DNA of 64,000 nt, taken from positions 1,740,001 to 1,804,000 of the forward strand of contig NZ_CP050137.1 in the NCBI RefSeq assembly GCF_013344685.1, in the 5' to 3' direction. How positions within the stretch are numbered: the first letter of the stretch is position 1; every line of letters begins with the position of its first letter. The position numbers and the translations under genes were made by a program. Below are positions 40,545-48,956 of this stretch, piece after piece. The notes under the pieces are model-generated. The model was not told the origin of the DNA and searched no databases. It saw nothing but the letters and a program-made list of their open reading frames with translations. This DNA is from Sphingomonas sp. CL5.1 (GTDB lineage: Bacteria > Pseudomonadota > Alphaproteobacteria > Sphingomonadales > Sphingomonadaceae).

Positions 40545-42240
40545 AGCGGTCGACCCGCGCCTCCAGCACCGGCAGCGGCACCGAGCCGAGCGACAGCACC
40601 ATGTCGTGGAAGTTGCGGATGTCGAATTTCGCGCCGAGCGCCTTCTCGGCCTTCGCCCGCGCCTTCAGGATCGCCAGCTCGCCGAGATAATAGGACAGCG
40701 CCTGCCCCGGCCAGCCGATGTAGCGATCGACCTCCGACACCACCTCGCGCTCGGGCAGGGCGGTGTTCTCGCGCAGGAATTGCTGCGCCTGCTCGCGCGT
40801 CCAGTTCTGCGTGTGGATGCCGGTGTCCACCACCAGCCGCGCCGCGCGCCACATCTGGTAGGACAGCATCCCGAACCGTTCGTAGGGCGTGCGGTAGAAG
40901 CCCATCTCGTCGCCGAGCCGCTCGGTGTAGAGCGCCCAGCCCTCGCCGTAAGCGGAGATATAGCTGTTGCGGCGGAACGGCTTGAGGCTCTTGTTCTCCG
41001 CCGCCAGCGGCATCTGGAAGGCATGGCCCGGCGCGCTTTCGTGCAGCGTGAGCGCGGGAAGCTGGATCAGCGAGCGCGATTGCGGGTCATAGGTGTTGAC
41101 CAGGAACACGCCCGGCCCGCCGCGCCCAGAGGTATAGTAAGGCGCGATCTCCGGCGGCACCTCGACGATCGCGAAGCGCTGGCGCGGCAGCCGGCCGAAC
41201 CATTTCGCGGCCATGCCGTCGAAACGCTTGGCGTGCCATGCCGCCTCCTTCAGCAATTGCTCGCCGGTCGTGGGGTGGAATTGCGGATCGGTGCGCAGGA
41301 AGGTCAGGAACGCCGCCAGATCGCCCTTGAAGCCGGCGTCGGCCTTCGCCTTCTCCATCTCCGCGCGGATCTTCGCCACTTCGGACAGGCCGAGCCGGTG
41401 GATCTCATCCGGCGTCATGTTGGTGGTCGTATAGACGCGGATGCGGCTCTGGTAATACGCCTTGCCGTCCGGGTATTTGTCCGCCCCCAATTGCTTCGTC
41501 AGGCCGGGGAAATAGCTGTCGCGCAGGAAGGCGAGCAGCTTGCGGTGCGCCGGGATCACCTGTTCCGCGATCACCTTGCGGGCGGCAGCGCGCAGTTCCT
41601 CCTGCGTTGCCGCGGGTATGGTCGCCGGCAGCTTCGCGAAGGGGCGGTAATAAGCGACCTGCGTCGGATCGGTCGCGGCGGCGATGTCGGCGACGCCCTT
41701 CTCGCGGCCCCGCATCACCACCGCCGGCGCGGTGAAGCCGCGCGCGAGGCCGGCCTTCATATTGTCCGTCTCCTGCGCGAAATAGCGCGGGATGTCGGCG
41801 AGCCACGTCAGATAGTTGCGGTAATCGCGTTCGCCGTTGGCGAAATCGCCGCGCGCGGCGGAGGCGAGGTCGGACCAGAAGGCGCTGTCGCCGTTCGCCG
41901 GCTTCTCATATTCGTGGAAATCCTCGTCGTCGATCAGGCTGGCGATCTGCGCGCGATAGACCTGCCAGTCGGTCAGTGTGTCGGGCGAGAGCGCCTTGGT
42001 GTCGATCGCGTCGAGCCGTTTCAGCACGCCGCGCCAGTAAGCGAGGCGGCGCGCATGGGCGGCGGCCGAATCGTCGGGGATGTGCGCCTCGACCGTTCCG
42101 GGCGCGCTTTCCACGATCCCCTCGTGCTGCCGCCACGCCCATTCGCCCTGCCAGATGCGGTCGAACTGCTGGTCGGTGGCGGTGGGGGCGGGGGCGGCGG
42201 CGATGAGCAGCAACGCGGCGGGCAGGATCGGGTAACGCAT
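40504..42240 (-). CDS. DUF885 family secreted protein (putative metallopeptidase)
   Basis: This 578-residue exported protein belongs to DUF885, a group related to zinc metallopeptidases. A signal peptide is visible (MRYPILPAALLLIAAAPAP). The metal-site-like motif LTLHESAPGHAFQMPLA lies about two-thirds along, followed by YGEGWALYTERLGDEMG, which supplies the conserved downstream glutamates. The ATG at 42240 starts directly at the signal peptide; an earlier one at 42258 adds six residues. It converges with mobA, overlapping it by 41 bases. Substrate unknown; peptide degradation in the periplasm is the family expectation. Confidence 0.88.
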   Translation of the reverse strand: MRYPILPAALLLIAAAPAPTATDQQFDRIWQGEWAWRQHEGIVESAPGTVEAHIPDDSAAAHARRLAYWRGVLKRLDAIDTKALSPDTLTDWQVYRAQIASLIDDEDFHEYEKPANGDSAFWSDLASAARGDFANGERDYRNYLTWLADIPRYFAQETDNMKAGLARGFTAPAVVMRGREKGVADIAAATDPTQVAYYRPFAKLPATIPAATQEELRAAARKVIAEQVIPAHRKLLAFLRDSYFPGLTKQLGADKYPDGKAYYQSRIRVYTTTNMTPDEIHRLGLSEVAKIRAEMEKAKADAGFKGDLAAFLTFLRTDPQFHPTTGEQLLKEAAWHAKRFDGMAAKWFGRLPRQRFAIVEVPPEIAPYYTSGRGGPGVFLVNTYDPQSRSLIQLPALTLHESAPGHAFQMPLAAENKSLKPFRRNSYISAYGEGWALYTERLGDEMGFYRTPYERFGMLSYQMWRAARLVVDTGIHTQNWTREQAQQFLRENTALPEREVVSEVDRYIGWPGQALSYYLGELAILKARAKAEKALGAKFDIRNFHDMVLSLGSVPLPVLEARVDRFIAEGGPSPYPAD

Positions 42241-42271
42241 GATACGATCGTGGCGCAACCGCGCGGGCGCT

Positions 42272-43189
42272 TCAACCCGGCGTCAGCGCGGCGCGTGTCT
42301 CCTCGATGTGCCGGCGATGCTCGCGCCATACGATATAGAGGCCCGACGCGACGATCACCGGCGCGCCGAGCCACGTCGCGGCGACGGGCAGCCGATCGAA
42401 CAGCAGCCAGCCGAGCAGGGTCGCCCACAGCAAGGCGGTATAGTCCATCGGCACGACGACGCTGACCGCCCCGAGGTGCAGCGCGCGCGTCATCGCGATC
42501 TGCGCCGCGCCGCCGAGCAGCCCCACCGCGAGCAGCCAGAACCAGGTCATCGGATCATGTGCCCGCGCCACGAACGGATAGGCGATGCCGAGCGGCAGCA
42601 GCGACAGCGCCGAGAACCAGAACACCGTCGTCAGCCCGCTCTCGGTGCGGCCGATCGTGCGCAGCAGGATCGAGACGATCGCGCCCATCAGCGCCGCGCC
42701 CAGCCCGGTGGCGACGCCCAGCGGCGGGATATGGCCGGAGCCGGGCTGGGTGACGATCAGCACGCCGGCGAACCCGGTGAGCACCGCCAGCCAGCGCCGC
42801 CACCCGGTCGGCTCGTGCAGGATCAGCGCGCCGAGGATGGTGGCGAAGATCGGCATGGAGAAGCCGATCGTCGTCGCCTCCGCCAGCGGCAGCAGCATGA
42901 CGGTGGCGAAGTTCAGCGTCATCGACATCAGGCCGAGCGCGCAGCGCAGCACATGCGCGCCCATCCGCTCCGTGCGCAGCGACGCGAAGCCCGGCCCGGT
43001 CGCGACGATCGTCGCCACCAGCAGCGTCGCGCCGGCCTGCCGCCAGAACATGATCTCGACCAGCCCGGCGCCATGCGCCTCCGCCAGCTTGATCGCCGCG
43101 TTCATCACCCCGAACAGCGCGGCGGACAGGAGGCGCAGCGAAACGGCGCGCAGCACATGCGATCCGCCATGTCCCGTTCCCCCCGTCAC
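42272..43189 (-). CDS. EamA/RhaT-family drug/metabolite transporter
   Basis: This 305-residue inner-membrane protein has about ten hydrophobic helices arranged as two EamA repeats, with GFSMPIFATILGALILHEP closing the first and VPMDYTALLWATLLGWLLFD in the second. EamA members mostly export small metabolites or amino acids, and the substrate here cannot be read. The start is placed at GTG 43189 behind GCGGGGAT, because the first helix begins about 15 residues later; the longer frame upstream runs antisense to proS. It is divergent from proS, sharing an 80-base promoter region. Confidence 0.82.
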   Translation of the reverse strand: MTGGTGHGGSHVLRAVSLRLLSAALFGVMNAAIKLAEAHGAGLVEIMFWRQAGATLLVATIVATGPGFASLRTERMGAHVLRCALGLMSMTLNFATVMLLPLAEATTIGFSMPIFATILGALILHEPTGWRRWLAVLTGFAGVLIVTQPGSGHIPPLGVATGLGAALMGAIVSILLRTIGRTESGLTTVFWFSALSLLPLGIAYPFVARAHDPMTWFWLLAVGLLGGAAQIAMTRALHLGAVSVVVPMDYTALLWATLLGWLLFDRLPVAATWLGAPVIVASGLYIVWREHRRHIEETRAALTPG

Positions 43190-43270
43190 ATCCCCGCCAG
43201 TGCAGCAAGGCGCGGGCGCGGACAAGTCCGCAGGTGACGAACCGCCGATCGCGCGGTAAGCGCGCGCGAT

Positions 43271-44803
43271 ATGATCAAGCATGCCCTTTCCGTCACGCGC
43301 GACGCGGATTTCGCGCAATGGTATCAGACCGTCATCACCGAAGCGGACATGGCCGAGGAATCGGGCGTGCGCGGCTGCATGGTGATCCGCCCGTGGGGAT
43401 ACGGCATCTGGGAGCGTATCCAGCGGCTGCTCGATGACAAGATCAAGCAGCTCGGCTACGACAATTGCTATTTCCCGCTGTTCATCCCGCTCTCCTATTT
43501 CGAGAAGGAGGCGGAGCATGTCGACGGTTTCGCCAAGGAGATGGCGGTCGTCACCCATCATCGCCTCGTCGGCGACGGCAAGGGCGGGCTGGTGCCTGAT
43601 CCCGAGGCGAAGCTGGAGGAGCCGCTCGTCGTCCGCCCGACCAGCGAGATGGTGATCGGCGCCGCCTTCGCGCGCTGGGTGCAGTCGTGGCGCGACCTGC
43701 CGGTGCAGATCAACCAATGGGCCAATGTCGTCCGCTGGGAGATGCGCACCCGCATGTTCCTGCGCACGGCGGAATTCCTGTGGCAGGAGGCGCACGGTGC
43801 CTATGCCTCCGCCGAGGAGGCGCGGGCGCGCACGCTGGACGGGCTGGAGGTCTATCGCAGCTTCGCCGAGGATTGCGTCGCGCTGCCGGTGATCGCCGGC
43901 GAGAAGCCGGAGAACGAGCGTTTCCCCGGCGCGGTCGCCACCTGGTCGATCGAGGCGATGATGCAGGACGGCAAGGCGTTGCAGGCCGGCACCTCGCACT
44001 TCCTGGGCACCAATTTCGCCGAGGCGCAGAACATCCGCTTCCAGAATGCGGAGGGCGAGCTGGAATTCGCCAATACGATCAGCTGGGGCATGTCGACCCG
44101 GATGATCGGCGGCCTCATCATGACGCACGGCGATGACGACGGCCTGCGCGTGCCGCCGCGCATCGCGCCGTGGCAGGTGGTGATCGTGCCGATGCTGCGC
44201 GACAGCGACGAGGACGCCGCGATCGTCGATTACTGCCGCGCGTTGCAGGGCGAGTTGAGCAAGCTATCCGCGTTCGGCGAGCCGGTGCGCGCCTTCCTCG
44301 ATCTCAAGGCCGGCAAGGCCGCCGGCAAGCGCTGGGGCTGGGTGAAGAAGGGCGCGCCGATCGTGATCGAGGTCGGCGGGCGCGACGTGGCGGGGGGCAA
44401 TGTCTCCGTCCTGCGCCGCGACCGGCTGTATCGCGAGGACGGCAAGCTCGACAGCGGTATCCTCGCACGCGATGCTTTCATCGGCGAAGTGGCGGCGACG
44501 CTGGAGGATATCCAGACCGCGCTCCACCGCGAGGCTAAGGCACGGCTCGACGCCAATATCGCGCGGGTCGACGACTGGGCCGGGCTGGAGGCGATGTTCG
44601 CGGAAGGCGCGGCCAGGCCCGGCTGGGCGGACGTCGCATGGTCGCGCCCGACCGGCGCGGCGCTGGACAAGGTGGTCGAGCGGCTCAAGACGCTCAAGCT
44701 CACCATCCGCAACGCGCCGATGGACCAGAGCGCGGCGGCAGGCACCTGCATCTTCACCGGCGCGCCGGCCGTCGAGCGGGTGCTGATCGGGCGGGCCTAT
44801 TGA
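43271..44803 (+). CDS. proS: Prolyl-tRNA synthetase (ProS type 3)
   Basis: ProS charges tRNA-Pro. At 510 residues it is the shorter archaeal/eukaryote-like form that lacks the editing insertion of E. coli ProS. Class II motifs are present: the N-terminal GVRGCMVIRPWGYGIWERIQ, motif 2 WEMRTRMFLRTAEFLWQEAH, and the motif 3 region TISWGMSTRMIGGLIMTHGD. The C-terminal zinc/anticodon region ends in GTCIFTGAPAVERVLIGRAY. The stop overlaps the thioesterase start (TGATG). Confidence 0.95.
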   Translation: MIKHALSVTRDADFAQWYQTVITEADMAEESGVRGCMVIRPWGYGIWERIQRLLDDKIKQLGYDNCYFPLFIPLSYFEKEAEHVDGFAKEMAVVTHHRLVGDGKGGLVPDPEAKLEEPLVVRPTSEMVIGAAFARWVQSWRDLPVQINQWANVVRWEMRTRMFLRTAEFLWQEAHGAYASAEEARARTLDGLEVYRSFAEDCVALPVIAGEKPENERFPGAVATWSIEAMMQDGKALQAGTSHFLGTNFAEAQNIRFQNAEGELEFANTISWGMSTRMIGGLIMTHGDDDGLRVPPRIAPWQVVIVPMLRDSDEDAAIVDYCRALQGELSKLSAFGEPVRAFLDLKAGKAAGKRWGWVKKGAPIVIEVGGRDVAGGNVSVLRRDRLYREDGKLDSGILARDAFIGEVAATLEDIQTALHREAKARLDANIARVDDWAGLEAMFAEGAARPGWADVAWSRPTGAALDKVVERLKTLKLTIRNAPMDQSAAAGTCIFTGAPAVERVLIGRAY

Positions 44804-45228
44804 TGGCGGCGGTGTGGAAGCAGGCGTTCACGCTCGACCAGCTCACCGCGCTCGGCGCGCATGCGTTGCCCGGCCTCGTCGGGATCGAGTTCACCGATCA
44901 TGGCGACGACTGGATGCGCGCGCGCATGCCGGTCGACGCGCGCACGCACCAGCCGTTCGGGCGGCTCCACGGCGGCGCCTCGGTGGTGCTGGCGGAGACG
45001 GTCGCCTCGGTCGCCGGATCGATGGCGGTGCCGGACGACAAGGTGACGGTTGGGCTGGAGATCAACGCCAACCATCTGCGTCCCGCCATGTCCGGCCATG
45101 TCCACGCCACCGCGACGGCCGAGATGCTGGGCCGCTCGACGCAGGTGTGGACGATCCGCATCGAGGATGACGCCGGCAAGCTCATCTGCCTTTCCCGCAT
45201 GACCGCGGCGGTGATCGACCGCCGGTAA
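44803..45228 (+). CDS. Hotdog-fold thioesterase (PaaI/EntH-like)
   Basis: This 141-residue protein is a hotdog thioesterase that hydrolyses acyl- or aryl-CoA thioesters. The signature PFGRLHGGASVVLAETVAS, with the catalytic glutamate at the end, sits near residues 44-62, followed by VGLEINANHLRP. The pattern is that of the EntH/YdiI/MenI group. Its ATG overlaps the proS stop by one base, suggesting co-expression. The natural substrate is unknown; proofreading or menaquinone-like roles described for relatives are not supported by neighbours here. Confidence 0.9.
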   Translation: MAAVWKQAFTLDQLTALGAHALPGLVGIEFTDHGDDWMRARMPVDARTHQPFGRLHGGASVVLAETVASVAGSMAVPDDKVTVGLEINANHLRPAMSGHVHATATAEMLGRSTQVWTIRIEDDAGKLICLSRMTAAVIDRR

Positions 45229-45246
45229 TCCCTACAGGAACCTTCC

Positions 45247-46770
45247 ATGACCACGACGATTCGCTCCGCCGATTTGATCGAAAGCGTCGCCGACGCTCTC
45301 CAGTTCATCAGTTACTATCATCCGATGGATTATATCCGCGCGCTGGGCACGGCCTATGAAGCGGAGCAATCGCCCGCCGCCAAGGACGCGATCGCGCAGA
45401 TTCTGACGAACAGCCGCATGTGCGCGGAGGGGCATCGCCCGATCTGCCAGGATACCGGCATCGTCAACGTGTTCGTGAAATGGGGCATGGATTGCCAGCT
45501 CGACGATACGTCTCGCAGTTTGCAGGAAGTGGTCGATGAGGGCGTGCGGCTTGCCTATCTGAATCCGCAGAACAAGCTGCGCGCCTCGGTGCTCGCCGAT
45601 CCCGCCTTCACGCGCCGCAACACGAAGGACAATACGCCCAGCGTGCTGCACGTCGAGATGGTGCCCGGTTCGCTGGTGCACATCGATGTCGCGGCCAAGG
45701 GCGGCGGATCGGAGAACAAGTCGAAGTTCAAGATGATGAACCCGTCCGACTCGATCGTCGACTGGGTGCTAGAGATGCTGCCGCAAATGGGCGCGGGCTG
45801 GTGCCCGCCGGGGATGTTGGGCATCGGCATCGGCGGCACGGCGGAGCATTGCGTGCTGCTCGCCAAGAAGTCGCTGATGGAGCAGATCGACATGGCGACC
45901 CTGAAAGCCCGAGGCCCGAAGAACGATATCGAGGCGCTGCGCATCGAGATATTCGACAAGGTCAACGCGCTTGGCATCGGGGCGCAGGGGCTGGGCGGTC
46001 TCGCCACGATCCTCGACGTGAAGATCATGGACGCGCCCTGCCACGCGGCGGGCAAGCCGGTGGCGATGATCCCGAACTGCGCCGCCACGCGCCACGCGCA
46101 TTTCACGCTCGACGGCTCCGGCCCGGCGTATCTGGAAGCGCCGAAGCTGGAGGAATGGCCGGACGTGAACTGGACGCCGGACAAGGCCGCGATCCGCGTC
46201 GATCTCGACGCGCTGACGCCTGAGGTGGTGCAGTCGTGGAAGCAGGGCGACCGGCTGCTGCTCAACGGCAAGATGCTCACCGGCCGCGACGCCGCGCACA
46301 AGCGGATCAAGGACATGCTCGACAAGGGCGAGCCGCTGCCGGTCGAGTTCAAGGGCCGCGTGATCTACTACGTCGGCCCGGTCGATCCGGTTGGCGAGGA
46401 GGTCGTCGGCCCCGCCGGCCCGACCACCGCGACGCGGATGGACAAGTTCACGCGGCTGATGCTGGAGCAGGGCCTTCTGGCGATGGTCGGCAAGGCCGAG
46501 CGCGGGCCGATGGCGGTCGAGGCGATCAAGGATCACAAAAGCGCCTATCTGATGGCGGTAGGCGGGGCGGCCTATCTCGTCGCGCGCGCGATCAAGGGCA
46601 GCAAGGTCGTCGGCTTCGAGGACCTCGGCATGGAAGCGATCTACGAATTCGAGGTGGAGAATTTCCCCGTCACCGTCGCCGTGGACAGCGAGGGCAACAA
46701 CGTCCACCAGCTCGCGCCGCTGGTGTGGAAGGAGAAGATCGCGAAGGAGCATCTGCTCGTCGGCGCATGA
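45247..46770 (+). CDS. fumA: Class I fumarate hydratase
   Basis: Class I fumarase interconverts fumarate and malate with an oxygen-sensitive [4Fe-4S] cluster. The 507-residue protein joins the alpha part (RPICQDTGIVNVFVKWG; GIGIGGTAEHCVLLAKKSL) and the beta part (GRDAAHKRIKDML; YYVGPVDPVGEEVVGPAGPT) in one chain. Cluster cysteines are visible in RPICQDTG, AEHCVLL and IPNCAAT. Its use as a TCA-cycle enzyme fits the succinate output of the aromatic island. It has its own short upstream region (CAGGAACC) after the thioesterase gene. Confidence 0.95.
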   Translation: MTTTIRSADLIESVADALQFISYYHPMDYIRALGTAYEAEQSPAAKDAIAQILTNSRMCAEGHRPICQDTGIVNVFVKWGMDCQLDDTSRSLQEVVDEGVRLAYLNPQNKLRASVLADPAFTRRNTKDNTPSVLHVEMVPGSLVHIDVAAKGGGSENKSKFKMMNPSDSIVDWVLEMLPQMGAGWCPPGMLGIGIGGTAEHCVLLAKKSLMEQIDMATLKARGPKNDIEALRIEIFDKVNALGIGAQGLGGLATILDVKIMDAPCHAAGKPVAMIPNCAATRHAHFTLDGSGPAYLEAPKLEEWPDVNWTPDKAAIRVDLDALTPEVVQSWKQGDRLLLNGKMLTGRDAAHKRIKDMLDKGEPLPVEFKGRVIYYVGPVDPVGEEVVGPAGPTTATRMDKFTRLMLEQGLLAMVGKAERGPMAVEAIKDHKSAYLMAVGGAAYLVARAIKGSKVVGFEDLGMEAIYEFEVENFPVTVAVDSEGNNVHQLAPLVWKEKIAKEHLLVGA

Positions 46771-46873
46771 GGTGAGTGTCGGTCGCCCCGGCATGGCGCC
46801 GGGGTGACGAATGTTTAATGGACCCCACCGCGTCCGCCGCTCGTTTTCCCTGCCTCAACTGGAGGCAAGGCAT

Positions 46874-47233
46874 ATGTTCAGACCGGGCATGTTCGCCGCG
46901 CTGGCGCTGATCGTCTCGGCGCCGGCCTTTGCGGAACAGGCGAAGGACGCGAAGGAAGCGAGCGTCCCTTTCGTCAACCACCACAATATCGACGATTTCC
47001 AGGCGGATGGCGATCAGGCCGTCTATCTGCGCGTCAACGGTTTCGACTGGTATCACGCCAAGCTGATGGGACCGTGTATCTCGCTGCCCTTCGCCGAGCG
47101 CATCGGCGTCGAGACGCAGGGGACCGACACGCTCGATCGCTATGCGACGCTGCTCGTCGGCGACCAGCGGTGCCAGCTCACCTCGCTGGTGAAAAGCGCC
47201 GCCCCGCCCACGAAGCACAAGAAGAAGGGCTGA
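46874..47233 (+). CDS. DUF6491 family exported protein
   Basis: This is a 119-residue exported protein of unknown function. A signal peptide is clear (MFRPGMFAALALIVSAPAFA). The mature part has the DUF6491 pattern: HHNIDDFQADGDQAVYLR, then DWYHAKLMGPCISLPFAERIG, and a closing GDQRCQLTSLV, with two cysteines that could bridge. The ATG at 46874 has GGAGG eight bases upstream. A lysine-rich tail (KHKKKG) ends the protein. A small GC-rich inverted repeat (CCCCGGC/GCCGGGG, near 46786-46805) separates it from fumA. Confidence 0.8.
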   Translation: MFRPGMFAALALIVSAPAFAEQAKDAKEASVPFVNHHNIDDFQADGDQAVYLRVNGFDWYHAKLMGPCISLPFAERIGVETQGTDTLDRYATLLVGDQRCQLTSLVKSAAPPTKHKKKG

Positions 47234-47299
47234 GCCGCTTGCGTCCGTCGCCATAAATAATGTTATGGTGCCGCCGACCCGAAATCGAGGAGAGGCGGC

Positions 47300-48190
47300 G
47301 TGGATTACGAACAGATTCTCTATGCGGTGAGCGACGGCATCGCGACGATCACGCTGAACCGCCCGGACAAGCTCAACGCTTTTACCGAGCGGATGATGCA
47401 CGAGATGATCGATGCCCTCGATCGCATCGACGCCGATGACGATGTCCGCGCCGTGATCGTGACCGGCGCGGGCCGCGCCTTCTGCGCCGGGGCGGACCTG
47501 TCGAGCGGCGGCAAGACCTTCGACTATGAGACGAGCGGCGACGAATCGCCGATCGGCCCGAACGGCGAGTTGCGCTATTCCAGCGAGCGCGCGCGCGACG
47601 GCGGCGGGCGGCTGACCTTGCGCATCTTCGAATGCCTGAAGCCGGTGATCGCGGCGATCAACGGCCCGGCGGTCGGCGTCGGATCGACCATGACGCTGCC
47701 GATGGACATCCGCCTCGCCGGCGACGGCGCGCGGATGGGCTTCGTCTTCGCGCGGCGCGGGATCGTGCCGGAGGCGGCGTCGAGCTATTTCCTGCCGCGC
47801 GTGGTGGGAATCAGCCAGGCGCTCGAATGGTGCTATTCCGGCCGCGTGTTCGACGCGCAGGAGGCGCTGAAGGGCGGGCTGGTCAAGGAGGTCGTCCCCG
47901 GCGACCGGCTGATCGCCCGCGCGACCGAGCTGGCGCGCGAGATCGCCGACAATACCGCCCCCGTCTCGGTGGCGATGACGCGGCAGATGCTGTGGCGCGG
48001 CCTCGGCTATGCGCACCCGATGGACGCGCACAAGGTCGACAGCCGCGCGATCCTGTCGCGCGGCCGCTCGGGCGACGCGAAGGAGGGGGTGACGTCTTTC
48101 CTCGAAAAGCGCGCGCCGACCTATCCGGACCGCGTGTCGCACGACATGCCGGACTTCTTCCCGTGGTGGGAGGAGCAGAAATATGGCTGA
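47300..48190 (+). CDS. Enoyl-CoA hydratase/isomerase (crotonase) family protein
   Basis: This 296-residue crotonase-fold protein acts on acyl-CoA thioesters. It has the N-terminal ITLNRPDKLNAFTERM, the oxyanion-hole segments AFCAGADLSSGG and INGPAVGVGSTMTLPMD, and a glutamate at the usual catalytic position in RRGIVPEAASSYFLPRVVG. The long C-terminal region with HDMPDFFPWWEE resembles the subfamily often annotated in fatty-acid or terpenoid degradation. The start is GTG at 47300 with GGAGAGG upstream. Substrate undetermined. It ends 17 bases before rpiA, with no evident functional link. Confidence 0.88.
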   Translation: MDYEQILYAVSDGIATITLNRPDKLNAFTERMMHEMIDALDRIDADDDVRAVIVTGAGRAFCAGADLSSGGKTFDYETSGDESPIGPNGELRYSSERARDGGGRLTLRIFECLKPVIAAINGPAVGVGSTMTLPMDIRLAGDGARMGFVFARRGIVPEAASSYFLPRVVGISQALEWCYSGRVFDAQEALKGGLVKEVVPGDRLIARATELAREIADNTAPVSVAMTRQMLWRGLGYAHPMDAHKVDSRAILSRGRSGDAKEGVTSFLEKRAPTYPDRVSHDMPDFFPWWEEQKYG

Positions 48191-48207
48191 TCGGTTATCG
48201 TCCACGC

Positions 48208-48885
48208 ATGGCGACGGATGACGACAAAAGGCTGGCGGCGGAGGCCGCCGTGGCGGAGGCGCGCGACGGGATGCTCGTCGGCCTCGGCACCGGCACCACC
48301 GCCGCCCATGCGATCGCGGCGCTGGCGCGGCGCGTCGCCGACGGCCTGAGGGTGGAAGCGGTGGCGACCAGCGCGGCGACCGCCACCGCCGCGCGCGCCG
48401 CCGGCATCGTCGTGCGCGACTTCGCCGAGATCGCCGCGCTCGACCTGACGATCGACGGCGCGGACGAGATCGACCCGCGCCTCTACGCGATCAAGGGCGC
48501 GGGCGGCGCGATGCTGCGCGAGAAGACGGTCGCCGCCGCCTCGCGCCGGATGGTGGTGATAGCGGACGGATCGAAGCGCGTCGCGGCGATCGGCGCGGCC
48601 AGGCTGCCGGTCGAGGTGCTGCCCTTCGCCCGCGCCTCGGTCGTGGCGGCGCTGGAGCGGCTCGGCGCGGCGGTGACGGTGCGCGTCGGCTATATGACGG
48701 ACAACGGCAATGTCGTCGCCGACTGCCGCTTCCCCGCGATGCCGGACCCGCGCGCGCTGGCGGCGGAGATCGCCGCGATTCCGGGCGCTTTGGGGCACGG
48801 CCTGTTCCTCGACGAGGTCGATGCCGCTTATATTGCCGCTGATGGCGTCGTTACGCGGCTGGAACGCGACGGGCCGAGCGACTAA
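48208..48885 (+). CDS. rpiA: Ribose-5-phosphate isomerase A
   Basis: RpiA interconverts ribose-5-phosphate and ribulose-5-phosphate in the pentose phosphate pathway. The 225-residue protein has GLGTGTTAAHAIAALARR, then the catalytic LTIDGADEIDPRLYAIKGAGGAMLREK region (quoted in parts at residues 80-107), and VRVGYMTDNGNVVADC. The ATG at 48208 fits the family N-terminus. It begins the pentose-phosphate run rpiA-tkt-tal-gnd, with 71 bases before tkt. Confidence 0.94.
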   Translation: MATDDDKRLAAEAAVAEARDGMLVGLGTGTTAAHAIAALARRVADGLRVEAVATSAATATAARAAGIVVRDFAEIAALDLTIDGADEIDPRLYAIKGAGGAMLREKTVAAASRRMVVIADGSKRVAAIGAARLPVEVLPFARASVVAALERLGAAVTVRVGYMTDNGNVVADCRFPAMPDPRALAAEIAAIPGALGHGLFLDEVDAAYIAADGVVTRLERDGPSD

Positions 48886-48956
48886 GGGGGCGGGGAATCG
48901 GCAACCACGCGCCCGTCCGGTGCGTTCGCCATCACGATCCCGAACGAGGCCCCTTG

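Noticed and set aside
46786..46805. CCCCGGC/GCCGGGG hairpin as the fumA terminator
   Set aside because: Stem is short and no T-run follows; it may be a dispersed repeat, so it is mentioned only with the neighbouring gene.
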